A stretch of 64,000 nucleotides of DNA from an uncultured Draconibacterium sp. (GCF_963676735.1 NZ_OY781464.1:4497001-4561000), one strand, 5' to 3'. Counted from the first letter of the stretch, positions 18,417 to 26,989 are shown. Notes: generated from the letters alone by a model not told the origin. Program-made: numbers and translations.

Positions 18417-18510
18417 TCAAAATTAGTTTGCAAGTTGTTTTCGAGTGCAAGTTAAAATAAAATGAGGGGCAAAAATCTAATGAAAATCAGTTTTTAAACA
18501 AGCAGTAGAA

Positions 18511-19743
18511 TTAGTTGATATTTGCTGTTGAAAGCTGTTTTTGCGACATAAATTTAACCGGGTACCACGAGGCTAAAAAACCAATAATAAAAACGGCAAA
18601 AAACGCCAGAACAATGTCGGAAAAAATAATGTGAACCGGGTACGCTGAGATAACAAACGAACCGCCTGCTCCCGGAAGTTTTACCAATTCGAAGGTAATT
18701 TGTAACCAGCATACCAACACGCCCAAAAGCGTACCGATTAGTCCGCCGGTAAGCGATATTAACCAGCCTTCGTATAGAAAAATACGATTGATTTGCTGAA
18801 CATGCAGTCCCATACTTTTTAAAATCGATATGTCTTCTTTTTTATCAATGTAAAGCATGGTAAGGTTTCCAATCATGTTTCCGGAGGCCAGCAATAAAAT
18901 AAAAACCAGGATAAAATAAACAGCCCATTTTTCTGATTTCATTGTTTTAAAAACCAAATCGTGCTGTTGTGGTTTGTTTTTCACGTGAAACCCTTTTCCG
19001 AGCAGTTCTTGTACTTTTTTCTGAGTACTTTTAACATCAGCCTCAGGGCTTAATGCCAGTTCTATTGCTGAAATTGAGTTTTTACTTTCAAAAATTTCAG
19101 CGGCAAATTGTTTGGATACCAGAATGTACTTCGCATCTACATCTTCGAGTACTGCAAAAACCGCTGATGGATAAAGGTAATTGTGGTTAAATGAGCGGGA
19201 CGGATTTAGCGAAACATGTTTTCCTTTTTTGGGCACGTACACATGCAATGGGTCGAGAAAAGAAATACCTACACCCAGGTTATTGGCTACTCCCCTGCCT
19301 ATTACAGCATAGTTAATTCCGTCTTTTTCCAGGTAATAATCGCCTTCAATCAGTAATTTATCAATATTAGTATAGCTGGTATAATTGTCGGGTACACCTT
19401 TAATGGTAGCCGGGTATTGCCTTTTACCGTAACGCAACATGGCAATTTCTTCAATAACACCGGCATACGAAATTACCCCCGGAATTGATTTAAGCTGTTC
19501 GGTATCAATGGTATTTGGGTCGAACATTTTGCCTTCAACCGAAGTAATTTTTATATCCGGATCAAAATCACTGTAAAACATACCTATCAAATCGGTAAAC
19601 CCGTTTAATACCGAAACGATAATAATAATTGCCATGGTGCCTACCACGATTCCAGCCATGGAAATCCATGATATTATGTTAATAATATTTTGTTTTTTTT
19701 TCGAAAACAGGTATCGTTTTGCTATGAAAAATGGTAAGTTCAA
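18511..19743 (-). CDS. LolE/LolC-like ABC transporter permease (FtsX/MacB fold)
   Basis: 410 residues with one transmembrane helix at residues about 22-50, a large periplasmic domain (about 55-265) and three C-terminal helices (about 270-300, 320-350, 365-395). The start FFIAKRYLFSKKKQNIINIISWIS matches the lipoprotein-releasing permease group (LolC/LolE) that extracts lipoproteins from the inner membrane. The start is TTG at 19743. No LolD ATPase is adjacent. A parS-like sequence lies inside the coding region at 18977. It is downstream of rbfA with a 38-base gap. Confidence 0.85.
   Translation of the reverse strand: MNLPFFIAKRYLFSKKKQNIINIISWISMAGIVVGTMAIIIIVSVLNGFTDLIGMFYSDFDPDIKITSVEGKMFDPNTIDTEQLKSIPGVISYAGVIEEIAMLRYGKRQYPATIKGVPDNYTSYTNIDKLLIEGDYYLEKDGINYAVIGRGVANNLGVGISFLDPLHVYVPKKGKHVSLNPSRSFNHNYLYPSAVFAVLEDVDAKYILVSKQFAAEIFESKNSISAIELALSPEADVKSTQKKVQELLGKGFHVKNKPQQHDLVFKTMKSEKWAVYFILVFILLLASGNMIGNLTMLYIDKKEDISILKSMGLHVQQINRIFLYEGWLISLTGGLIGTLLGVLVCWLQITFELVKLPGAGGSFVISAYPVHIIFSDIVLAFFAVFIIGFLASWYPVKFMSQKQLSTANIN
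18977..18992. promoter_or_regulatory. parS-like site, two mismatches, inside a gene
   Basis: TTTTTCACGTGAAACC keeps the palindromic core TTTCACGTGAAA and differs from the consensus TGTTTCACGTGAAACA at positions 2 and 16. It lies within the LolE-like coding region. Weight comes from the two better sites within 6 kb. Confidence 0.6.
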
Positions 19744-19781
19744 ACCTTGGTATTTTGTTTGAAAACGTAAAATTCGGAAAA

Positions 19782-20126
19782 CTATTTTTTCAGCAGCTTA
19801 TCTATATTGTCGATATAATCAAGGCTATCATCAATATAAAAATCGAGTTCAGGAATAACACGCAGGCTTTTTCCGGTTTTCCGGCCAAGTTCGCCACGTA
19901 ATTGCTTGCTTGAAAGTTTTATTTCCTGCAAAATTTCGGCTGCAAATTCCGAAGGGAAAATACTCAGATGAATGCGTGCGATTCCAAGATCTTTTGTAAT
20001 CCGTACATTTGTTACACTAATGAGTTTGCCCGCGAAGCGTTCTTTATTCACTTTTAAAAGAATATCAGCCATTTCACGCTGAATGAGCCTTGCTATTTTA
20101 TTCTGTCTTGTGCTGTATTGTTCCAT
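19782..20126 (-). CDS. rbfA: Ribosome-binding factor A
   Basis: 114 residues with a KH-like fold: RQNKIARLIQREMADIL near the N-terminus, VTNVRITKDLGIARIHLSIFP (about 39-59) and a C-terminal PELDFYIDDSLDYIDNIDKLL typical of RbfA, a 30S assembly factor acting on 16S rRNA helix 1. It precedes the LolE-like gene on the same strand. Confidence 0.93.
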   Translation of the reverse strand: MEQYSTRQNKIARLIQREMADILLKVNKERFAGKLISVTNVRITKDLGIARIHLSIFPSEFAAEILQEIKLSSKQLRGELGRKTGKSLRVIPELDFYIDDSLDYIDNIDKLLKK

Positions 20127-20180
20127 TATTGCTTGTTATTGGCTTCAAAATTACTAAAAACCTTGAAACAGAACCACAAA

Positions 20181-21701
20181 TCAGTTAAACAGCGACATTT
20201 TAAATGCGTTTCGCAAACTTTCGTCGGGTTTTATAATGTTGTAATTTTCCCAGAATTTTTCGTCGTACTCGCCCAAAACCTCCACAAAAATGTCGTCACG
20301 GTTAAAGCGTTCGTCTTTGTTAAATCGTTTTAATTCAGTTGGCCGAATATTTGTAATTAGTAAATCCGACACACTATGAAATTCTGAATTAATCCGATCT
20401 CGCTTACTGCGCACTTTAAATTTAACTGATGCTTTTGCCGATGCCAGGTGCCATTTGCCCTGATATTGCTGATAGTTTATTTCATAATGAACATATGTTG
20501 GCCTGGCTTTTACTTTACGAGGTTTCTTCTTTATCATAATTTCCTCAGCTTCTTTTAAGCCTATTTTGCTGATGCGATATTCGGCATGAACCAATGCAAA
20601 TGTTTCGCGATGTACATACATTTCGCCCTCAAAAGGAGGATAAAATCCACCGGTTTCCGGATGAAATTTTACCACATAAACCGGATGATTGTTAAATCGG
20701 ATTACATCGGTAATTTGGTAGGAATAGTAGCCTTCGTACATGGCATTCAGAAAGGTTTCGTTGGTTTTTACCGCATCCAGTTCGGTGATGGTGAACGGGC
20801 CTCCCATTAATTTAAAATTCAGCCATTGAAATGGTTGAACATCACTACTTTTTCTACCTTTAATCAGGCGCACCAAATCGCCGCGGGTGGTTTTAATATA
20901 TGGGGCTTTTAATATCTCGGTTACTGCTTCCGAAACACTTATATAATTTTTATCTTGTTTAACAGTTTCCCGATAAAAAGCTGTCATTAGTTTGGTATGC
21001 GGGGTATAGTTTTTTTCGTAATTGGCGCGCATTTGTCGCAACAGGTTACCAGGCGTGGTTGAGGTAACTTTAATTTCTTTTATTCGTATGGAAACAGGTT
21101 CAAGTATAAACAAATCTTCATCGAGCAACTGAGATGCGGGCAGCAATTTTTGCCGGTAACCCATGCACGAAATAACAATGGTATCCTGAATGAGAGAGGG
21201 GTGAATTTTTAACAGAAACTCGCCATCGCTATTGCTTATGGTGCCAATGGGTTTATCGAGCATTGAAACGGAAGCAAAGGGAATGGCTCGTCCTTTACGG
21301 TTTTCGATTAGCCTTCCAGAAAGGAAAAAATATTTAACAGGAATGGTATCAACTTCCGGAACCAAATTATTTTTTGGTGTCTTTCGGGTAATTATTATTT
21401 GGTTTTGTAACTCGTTAAACTCGTAATGTGTTGTGTCAAGCAGTTTATTGAGTACATTATACAGCGATTTATCTTCAACCGAAAGGCTTACCTTTTTATT
21501 GGTATCAATTATAGTAGCATCGTACGAGAAAAAGACATTGGCTTGCCAGCTTATTTGTTCTAAAATAAAATCGAGCGACTGGTTGTTTTGGTAAAGGCTG
21601 ATGCGTCGCTCGAAAATAGAGCCATCCTGTTGCTGGCCTCTTAAATTAAAGGAAAGCAACAGGATGGTAAATACTATGGCAAGCTGTAGGTATGATTTCA
21701 T
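20181..21701 (-). CDS. STN and carboxypeptidase-regulatory-domain protein, no TonB-receptor barrel
   Basis: 506 residues: signal peptide (1-23), STN domain (about 30-107, FILEQISWQANVFFSYD), CarboxypepD_reg-like beta-sandwich (about 128-205, SGRLIENRKGRAIPFASVSMLDKPIGTISNSDGEFLLKI), then an uncharacterized 300-residue C-terminal domain. The first two domains are those found before the plug of SusC-like receptors, but no plug and no 700-residue barrel follow; the C-terminal part is far too short and instead resembles the beta-rich C-terminal region of many Bacteroidota carboxypeptidase-like regulatory proteins. The ATG overlaps the stop of the STN-protease gene by one base (TAATG), so both are translated together. 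It is the last gene of the sigma/FecR operon. Confidence 0.8.
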   Translation of the reverse strand: MKSYLQLAIVFTILLLSFNLRGQQQDGSIFERRISLYQNNQSLDFILEQISWQANVFFSYDATIIDTNKKVSLSVEDKSLYNVLNKLLDTTHYEFNELQNQIIITRKTPKNNLVPEVDTIPVKYFFLSGRLIENRKGRAIPFASVSMLDKPIGTISNSDGEFLLKIHPSLIQDTIVISCMGYRQKLLPASQLLDEDLFILEPVSIRIKEIKVTSTTPGNLLRQMRANYEKNYTPHTKLMTAFYRETVKQDKNYISVSEAVTEILKAPYIKTTRGDLVRLIKGRKSSDVQPFQWLNFKLMGGPFTITELDAVKTNETFLNAMYEGYYSYQITDVIRFNNHPVYVVKFHPETGGFYPPFEGEMYVHRETFALVHAEYRISKIGLKEAEEIMIKKKPRKVKARPTYVHYEINYQQYQGKWHLASAKASVKFKVRSKRDRINSEFHSVSDLLITNIRPTELKRFNKDERFNRDDIFVEVLGEYDEKFWENYNIIKPDESLRNAFKMSLFN

Positions 21702-23269
21702 TAAAACATCTTTTTTAACTCAAAAGAAGTTTTAAATTCCTCTCCGTTTCGCAGCACTTTTAGTTTAATTTTTTTGTTTTCCTTGCTTTGAAGCAACAGG
21801 TTAATATCGTTTAACTCGAGCGTACGATGACTACTGCTGTTGATCGACAAAATCTGATCGTTTTTTTGCAGACCGGCCAGGTGAGCCGGCGAATTCTCGC
21901 GAATATCGGCAATGGTAAAAATTGGCAATCCCGGCATTGGGTTGGTCACCTCCATTCCGCTCATGTTGTAATTAAAGTCTTCTTTTATTTTATGGTTGGG
22001 TCGCAAAGTTAGCCGGCTGTTACGGTAATCAACAGTAACATAAAAGCGGCGTAAAATTTCGGCGCCTATTGTTCCGTTCCGGTCGTTTTGCGAGATTAAA
22101 CTATCAATCAGATCGGAGTTGGGAAATGCTACAATTGGTTTGGTTAACAACAAGGGACCTACCCAAATGGCATCAATGCGGCCTTTTGTTCCGTAGAGGT
22201 CGCCACTTAATCCACGGCCTAAAAATGTTTCAACGTGTTTTGATGGTAAACCAATACGTTCGTCTGAACTTTCTGATAGCCAGAGAGCATCGCTGGCACC
22301 GGTGTCAACCAACAATTTTACCGGAACTTCTTTCATATCGTCGGTAACAATTGTAGTACGAACAAAAGGTTTATTGCCATCAAAATGCAGAGGCATGATA
22401 ATGTCTTTCTTCCTGTCGCGATATTTATAATATTCTGGTTTAATAAGCGTCAGTTTCTCGTTCAGGTAGTCAACTTTAACCACATAATCTTTAAACAGGT
22501 TAAAGCCAATTAAACCATGTACAGGAATACCCAACATGTGTGAAATCTGGAAGTTTTCGTCGATTATCATCTGAACCTCCTGGTTTCGGGCGGTTAAGCC
22601 GTCAATTTGCATCATGTTATTACCCGAGCGATAAGCGGTAAGCGATTCGCCATCACCAAGACCCTTTACTTCAATCGGCATCATGTAGTTCAAATTCAAT
22701 TTATTAATAAAGGGCAACTCTGTAATTATCGGGAACCTTACGCCTGTGTCAAGAATAAAATTCAGCGTATCAGAATTATTGATGGTAACCGGGATAATGA
22801 TAAGGTTACTGGCCGATTTAAATTTAATGGTTATGTTTTTGTCGCGGGGATCATCAAAGAGAAAACCACGATTATTGGATGCAAATTGTTGGGTGGTGTT
22901 TTCAAACTCCATACTTTTATCAATAGGCACATAATCGCGCACTACCAACAGGTTGTCTTCAATTTCAAACAGCAAATAAAAATCTTTCATCAATTTATCC
23001 AGCACATATTTAATGGGTTTATTAGATATGTTTAAACTGATTTTTTTGTCTTCAACAATGGCTGCGTTGTACGAGTAATCAAGGTTGAGGTACTTACAGA
23101 TTTTTTCAATTACATCTGAAAGAGGTTCATCTTCAGCATAAATACTGATGTTTTGATCGAGCGCCTGGCTCTTTTTATCCTGGGCAAAACTGGTGTTAGG
23201 TAGCACTAACAATGCCAGCAATGCCATTAGAACGATAACTTTTAATTTATTCCAATTTATTGGTTTCAT
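21701..23269 (-). CDS. STN domain - aspartic protease (two DTG lobes) - PDZ protein
   Basis: 522 residues. Signal peptide 1-29 ending in SFAQ; STN domain about 40-112 (LSDVIEKICKYLNLDYSYN); two retropepsin-like lobes with catalytic motifs FILDTG (Asp174) and LLVDTG (Asp322), each followed by a hydrophobic-Gly motif (GLIGFNLF at 252-259, GTIGAEILRRF at 399-409); PDZ domain about 445-515 (NSPAHLAGLQKNDQILSIN). Aspartyl protease plus PDZ is known in Bacteroidota, but the N-terminal STN domain, which normally contacts FecR-type anti-sigma factors, is noteworthy. The gene lies 12 bases after a FecR gene. A role in sensing or cleaving envelope proteins, perhaps FecR itself, is inference only. Confidence 0.88.
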   Translation of the reverse strand: MKPINWNKLKVIVLMALLALLVLPNTSFAQDKKSQALDQNISIYAEDEPLSDVIEKICKYLNLDYSYNAAIVEDKKISLNISNKPIKYVLDKLMKDFYLLFEIEDNLLVVRDYVPIDKSMEFENTTQQFASNNRGFLFDDPRDKNITIKFKSASNLIIIPVTINNSDTLNFILDTGVRFPIITELPFINKLNLNYMMPIEVKGLGDGESLTAYRSGNNMMQIDGLTARNQEVQMIIDENFQISHMLGIPVHGLIGFNLFKDYVVKVDYLNEKLTLIKPEYYKYRDRKKDIIMPLHFDGNKPFVRTTIVTDDMKEVPVKLLVDTGASDALWLSESSDERIGLPSKHVETFLGRGLSGDLYGTKGRIDAIWVGPLLLTKPIVAFPNSDLIDSLISQNDRNGTIGAEILRRFYVTVDYRNSRLTLRPNHKIKEDFNYNMSGMEVTNPMPGLPIFTIADIRENSPAHLAGLQKNDQILSINSSSHRTLELNDINLLLQSKENKKIKLKVLRNGEEFKTSFELKKMF

Positions 23270-23281
23270 GACTTTAAAGCT

Positions 23282-24334
23282 TTACTGATTGTTTGTACGG
23301 CTCGTTAAGGTATAATGTTTGCCTTCAACCGATAACTCAAGGTCAAATGTGAGCCGAATAACATTTAACACAAAATCAATCGGTTTCTGATCGAAATGAC
23401 CTTCATACAAGAGGTCGTTTAGCTCTGGTTCCATCAAATTAATTTCAATGTGGTAAGCTTTTTCAAGGCATTCAACCACTTCATGTAACGGAACGGTGTT
23501 AAAAATAAGGTCGTGTGTTTTCCAGGCCAGAAAATTAGGATTGCTGTTTACTGTTTTCGTTAAATCATTGTTTGAAATAAGCAGCGTGCCCTTTTCTCCG
23601 GGTGTTAAAAACACTTCTTCTTTTGGTTTATCAGCATTAGTTGTTTTGCTAACAACCTGAACTTTACCTGTTTGTACAACTACCTCAACGGTTTCTGCCC
23701 CAGGGTATGCACTAACGTTAAAAGAGGTACCTAAAACTTTAACTTGTGCATTTCCGGCATTTATAACGAAAGGTTGATCAGGATTGCGCTGAACATCAAA
23801 AAATGCTTCACCAATAATGGTAACCTCGCGGGTGTTGCCTGTAAACTTTTTCGGAAACAGCAGTTTCGAATTGGTGTTTAAAGTAACCAGCGAACCATCG
23901 GGTAAAACATATTCGTTCAACACCTGATTTTCGGCCGAAATAACCTCGCCATAAATTGCCTTGTCTGGATTTCGGAAACCAAGGTAATATGTAACTGAAC
24001 CCAATAAAAGTGCGACAACAACTATTGCAGCATATTTGTAAAACTGTGCAATAACCTCCTTTCGTGTTTTTTGTTGCTGAATAGGTCGAACTTTATCAGG
24101 GGAAATTTGCGTACGTACTGCTTTCCAGGCTTGGTTTTCATCGAATTTTTTTGCCTGGTAAAAGGAATCTACTTTTTCGAGCATGGTTTTGTAATGCTCC
24201 AATTCTTCCCGGTTTTTATCGGATTGACTTAACCAGGCCTCCACCTCTTCTTTTTCTTGTAAACTGGTTTCGCCATTTAAATATTTGGCAAGCAGTTCAC
24301 AATCAAAATTTCCTATGTTCTCCATTTTTTCCAT
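23282..24334 (-). CDS. FecR-like anti-sigma factor
   Basis: 350 residues. Cytoplasmic N-terminal part (about 1-85) with LLAKYLNGETSLQEKEEVEAWL typical of the sigma-binding ASD; one transmembrane helix near 93-110; FecR domain about 135-235 (LPDGSLVTLNTNSKLLFPKKF, VIGEAFFDV, VLGTSFNVSAYPG); C-terminal DUF4974 domain (about 275-350, FNTVPLHEVVECLEKAYHIEI). Such proteins hold an ECF sigma factor inactive until an envelope signal arrives through an STN-bearing partner. Here the two STN partners are encoded immediately downstream. An internal ATG at codon 4 is an alternative start. Confidence 0.93.
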   Translation of the reverse strand: MEKMENIGNFDCELLAKYLNGETSLQEKEEVEAWLSQSDKNREELEHYKTMLEKVDSFYQAKKFDENQAWKAVRTQISPDKVRPIQQQKTRKEVIAQFYKYAAIVVVALLLGSVTYYLGFRNPDKAIYGEVISAENQVLNEYVLPDGSLVTLNTNSKLLFPKKFTGNTREVTIIGEAFFDVQRNPDQPFVINAGNAQVKVLGTSFNVSAYPGAETVEVVVQTGKVQVVSKTTNADKPKEEVFLTPGEKGTLLISNNDLTKTVNSNPNFLAWKTHDLIFNTVPLHEVVECLEKAYHIEINLMEPELNDLLYEGHFDQKPIDFVLNVIRLTFDLELSVEGKHYTLTSRTNNQ

Positions 24335-24368
24335 CTCGTTTTAATGACAGTACACAATAAATTTACCC

Positions 24369-24950
24369 CTAAGCTTTTTTAATTTTTGCAAACAAAAAAT
24401 AGAATAAGAAGGTGTTATATTTTTTTAATTTGTCGCGTAATGATTTGATTGCCAGCCCCATTTGTGCTTCAACTGTTTTTACAGACAAGTTTAATTTTTC
24501 AGCAATTTCACGGTATTTTAGGCCCTCCTCGCGGCTGAGCCGGAAAATTTCGCGGCGTTTTTCGGGCAGCTCTTCAATACTTTTTGCAATATCATCCGCC
24601 AGGTGTACTTCTACGTAGCTATTGTTAAAAGGCTGCATTTCAGTTTCAGCAAGTACAGTTTTGGCATGTTGTAATTTAATGTTGTTGTGTTTTATGTGGT
24701 TTAAACACAAATTTTTAACCGAACGAAACAAGTAGTTTTTCAACGAAGTTTCAATGCTTAAATCGCTTCGCCGCTCCCAAAATTTCACAAAAAATTCCTG
24801 TACAATTTCTTCTGCCGAATCGGGGTTGTTTAAAAATTTGGTAGCAAAACTACACAGGTAACCGTAATACGTTTTAAAGAGTTTTTCAAAAGCTTTTACG
24901 TCTCCCTGCTGTATGCTTTCAAAAAGATTTTTTTCGTCAAATGTGTTCAT
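24369..24950 (-). CDS. ECF-family RNA polymerase sigma factor
   Basis: 193 residues: sigma region 2 (about 20-90, FEKLFKTYYGYLCSFATKFL and EEIVQEFFVKFWER), linker, and region 4 (about 125-180, ELPEKRREIFRLSREEGLKYREIAEKLNLSVKTVEAQM). This is the FecI-like ECF group common in Bacteroidota and paired with FecR anti-sigma factors, as found 34 bases downstream. It heads the four-gene minus-strand operon sigma - FecR - STN protease - STN/CarboxypepD protein. Self-activation of the operon is likely by family habit; no sigma-specific promoter was identified. Confidence 0.93.
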   Translation of the reverse strand: MNTFDEKNLFESIQQGDVKAFEKLFKTYYGYLCSFATKFLNNPDSAEEIVQEFFVKFWERRSDLSIETSLKNYLFRSVKNLCLNHIKHNNIKLQHAKTVLAETEMQPFNNSYVEVHLADDIAKSIEELPEKRREIFRLSREEGLKYREIAEKLNLSVKTVEAQMGLAIKSLRDKLKKYNTFLFYFLFAKIKKA

Positions 24951-25038
24951 CTACAAATTGTTCTATCGGTAGATGCTAAGGTATAAAAAAGAAATTCTTT
25001 GTAAAAGATTGAAATTATGTTTAAGAAATTTATATCAT

Positions 25039-25068
25039 TTTGTGAAACCATTTAAGCTGTTATTTTTG
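25039..25068 (+). promoter_or_regulatory. Promoter of the POT-family transporter gene
   Basis: TTTG at 25039-25042 and TATTTTTG at 25061-25068, 18 bases apart, match the Bacteroidota -33/-7 pattern. The element overlaps an in-frame GTG at 25068, which argues that translation begins at the later ATG, 25092. Confidence 0.6.
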
Positions 25069-25091
25069 TGGCCTTTAAATCGTTGAAAATT

Positions 25092-26474
25092 ATGAGCAAA
25101 GAAAGAAAAGAAACCTGGAATTTTCCACGCGCATTTTGGGTTGCCAACACAGTGGAATTGTTTGAACGCGCAGCCTACTACGGAGTGTTTATTGTAATAA
25201 CACTTTACCTGTCGCGAATTATCGGATTTGGCGATATCGAAGCTGCCTCTATTGCAGGTACTTTCTCTGCTATTTTATATTTACTGCCTACATTTGCCGG
25301 TGCTTATGCCGATAAAATAGGTTTTCGCAAATCGTTAATGCTGGCCTTTGGTTTGCTTACGCTAGGTTATGCCGGAATGGGTATTTTACCCACTATGTTT
25401 GAATCGGCCGGGTTGGTAGAGTATGGCGATAAAACAGTGTTTAACGGATTAGATACATCGTCAGCACGTTGGGCTGTTGTTCCGGCAATGGCACTGATAA
25501 TTATTGGGGGGTCGTTTATAAAATCGGTAATAACAGGTACAGTTGCCAAAGAAACCACTGAAGCTAACCGGGCCCGGGGCTACAGTATTTTTTATGCCAT
25601 GGTAAATATTGGTGCTTTCTCAGGTAAAACAGTTGTAAAACCACTGCGCGAAGCCATGGGTAACGAAGGTTTAATTTGGATTAGCTACTTCTCTGCAATT
25701 ATGACTTTATTAGGGTTAGTTGTGGTTTTTTTACTGTATAAAAGTAAAGAGGAAGATGGCCAGGGAAAAAGCATCTCTGAACTATGGGACGGCTTTATTC
25801 GCGTACTCACCAATACCCGATTAATTGTGCTAATTCTTATAATTACCGGCTTTTGGATGGTACAGCACCAGATGTATGCCACCATGCCAAAATACGTATT
25901 ACGTTTAGCCGGCGAGGGCGCATCACCATCGTGGTATGCCAACGTTAACCCCTTAATTGTATTTACCACTGTTGGCTTGGTAACGCATTTTATGCGCAAA
26001 CGAACCGCGCTATTCAGTATGACCGTGGGTATGTTTATTATGCCCGTTTCGGCCTTGTTTATGGCTGCCGGAAACATGATGCCCGAAGGAAATATTTTAG
26101 GAATGCACCCCGTTGCGTTTATGATGGTGGTGGGTATTGCTTTTCAGGGATTTGCCGAAACCTTTATTTCACCACGTTTTCTTGAATATTTTTCGTTGCA
26201 GGCTCCCAAAGGCGAAGAAGGCTTGTACCTTGGTTTTAGTCATTTACATTCGTTCCTGTCGTCTATTTTAGGTTTTGTTATGTCGGGAGTGTTGTTAGAC
26301 AAATATTGCCCTGACCCGCGTTTGTTCGATACGCACGAAGAATGGGCTTCAGCAGCAAGCAATGCCCATTATATTTGGTTTTTCTTTGTAGGCATTGCAA
26401 TGGTTTCGGCAGTGGCATTAATCATTTACGGGCAGGTGGTTCGTAAACTGGATAGAAACAAGAAACCAGCTTAA
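25092..26474 (+). CDS. POT-family (PTR2) major facilitator transporter
   Basis: About 460 residues with 12 or more hydrophobic helices. Near the N-terminus it has ELFERAAYYG, matching the proton-coupled oligopeptide transporter motif ExxERFxYYG, followed by GAYADKIGFRKSL, the loop 2-3 motif of the superfamily. Such proteins import di- and tripeptides with protons through the inner membrane. The start ATG at 25092 is preferred over an in-frame GTG at 25068, because the GTG lies in the promoter -7 box. The gene is monocistronic and followed by a clear terminator. Substrate is inferred only from the motif. Confidence 0.85.
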   Translation: MSKERKETWNFPRAFWVANTVELFERAAYYGVFIVITLYLSRIIGFGDIEAASIAGTFSAILYLLPTFAGAYADKIGFRKSLMLAFGLLTLGYAGMGILPTMFESAGLVEYGDKTVFNGLDTSSARWAVVPAMALIIIGGSFIKSVITGTVAKETTEANRARGYSIFYAMVNIGAFSGKTVVKPLREAMGNEGLIWISYFSAIMTLLGLVVVFLLYKSKEEDGQGKSISELWDGFIRVLTNTRLIVLILIITGFWMVQHQMYATMPKYVLRLAGEGASPSWYANVNPLIVFTTVGLVTHFMRKRTALFSMTVGMFIMPVSALFMAAGNMMPEGNILGMHPVAFMMVVGIAFQGFAETFISPRFLEYFSLQAPKGEEGLYLGFSHLHSFLSSILGFVMSGVLLDKYCPDPRLFDTHEEWASAASNAHYIWFFFVGIAMVSAVALIIYGQVVRKLDRNKKPA

Positions 26475-26496
26475 AAATGGTTGTTTATTAAAATAG

Positions 26497-26534
26497 AAAA
26501 TACCTCTTTGTAGTCAGGCAAAGGGGTATTTTTT
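26497..26534 (+). terminator. Terminator of the POT transporter gene
   Basis: Stem AAAATACCTCTTTG / CAAAGGGGTATTTT (one G-T pair) with an 8-base loop, followed by a T run, 23 bases after the stop. Confidence 0.85.
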
Positions 26535-26563
26535 TGTTGAAACGAAATCTTTTTTGGCAGATC

Positions 26564-26594
26564 TTTGGGAATTCGCTTGAAATAGTTACTTTTG
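26564..26594 (+). promoter_or_regulatory. Promoter of tRNA-Leu
   Basis: TTTG at 26564-26567 and TACTTTTG at 26587-26594 with 19 bases between them fit the sigma-ABfr consensus and lie 27 bases before the mature tRNA. Confidence 0.65.
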
Positions 26595-26621
26595 CGAACC
26601 AATTTTCCGCAAAGGAAGTTT

Positions 26622-26705
26622 GCCCGGGTGGCGGAATTGGTAGACGCGCTGGATTCAAAATCCAGTTCTGGCAACGGAGTGCGGGTTCGATTCCCGCCCC
26701 GGGTA
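26622..26705 (+). tRNA. tRNA-Leu (anticodon CAA)
   Basis: 84 bases, class II. Acceptor stem GCCCGGG pairs with CCCGGGT (G-T at the end pair) and A is the discriminator. Anticodon stem CTGGA/TCCAG encloses loop TTCAAAA, anticodon CAA, reading UUG. The variable arm is long, as expected for leucine, and the T arm is GCGGG-TTCGATT-CCCGC. CCA is not encoded. Its 3' end from 26684 on is repeated at 58682, so this gene is the insertion site of the island to its right. Confidence 0.97.
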
Positions 26706-26708
26706 CTA
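26684..26708 (+). repeat. Left attachment repeat (in tRNA-Leu 3' end)
   Basis: GGTTCGATTCCCGCCCCG followed by GGTACTA. It restores an intact tRNA, as expected for the integrase-proximal end of an island. Confidence 0.8.
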
Positions 26709-26729
26709 GGTGAAAAACCAAATTAATGC

Positions 26730-26768
26730 AAAAGCGCTTAAAGTCAATGTTTTAAGCGCTTTTTTTAT
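26730..26768 (+). terminator. Terminator of tRNA-Leu
   Basis: Perfect 13-base stem AAAAGCGCTTAAA / TTTAAGCGCTTTT with an 8-base loop and a T run, 25 bases after the tRNA. Confidence 0.85.
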
Positions 26769-26782
26769 TGTGAGACTCTAGC

Positions 26783-26855
26783 AAAAAAGGTCGCACAAAA
26801 CCATATTAAATGCGACTAAAATGCGACCCTGATCTAAAAGAAAAGAAGGGTCGCA
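26783..26855. repeat. Cluster of GTCGCA inverted and direct repeats beside the attachment site
   Basis: AAGGTCGCAC (26788), ATGCGAC (26810), ATGCGACCC (26821) and GGGTCGCAC (26848) give four copies of the core GTCGCA/TGCGAC in both orientations within about 70 bases between the tRNA and the integrase remnant. The position fits integrase arm-type or excisionase sites; function is inferred. Confidence 0.5.
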
Positions 26856-26989
26856 CGAAATTTCGTAACTCACTGATTCATTTAATTTTATTTGATACAA
26901 ATTGGTTCGTTTTGCTGTTTTTAGTTCAGCTTATTAGACGTAATTTTAAAAACAGATGAAGAGCCTAAATTTTATAAAATTTATGGATT

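Noticed and set aside
26622..26705. tRNA-Leu as disrupted by the island
   Set aside because: All stems pair and the promoter and terminator are present, so the tRNA is intact; only the far copy at 58682 is degenerate.
26488..26721. Minus-strand frame with GAGIEPALRCQNWILNPARLPIPP
   Set aside because: This is the antisense reading of the tRNA-Leu gene, a well-known false protein; the tRNA fold explains the sequence.
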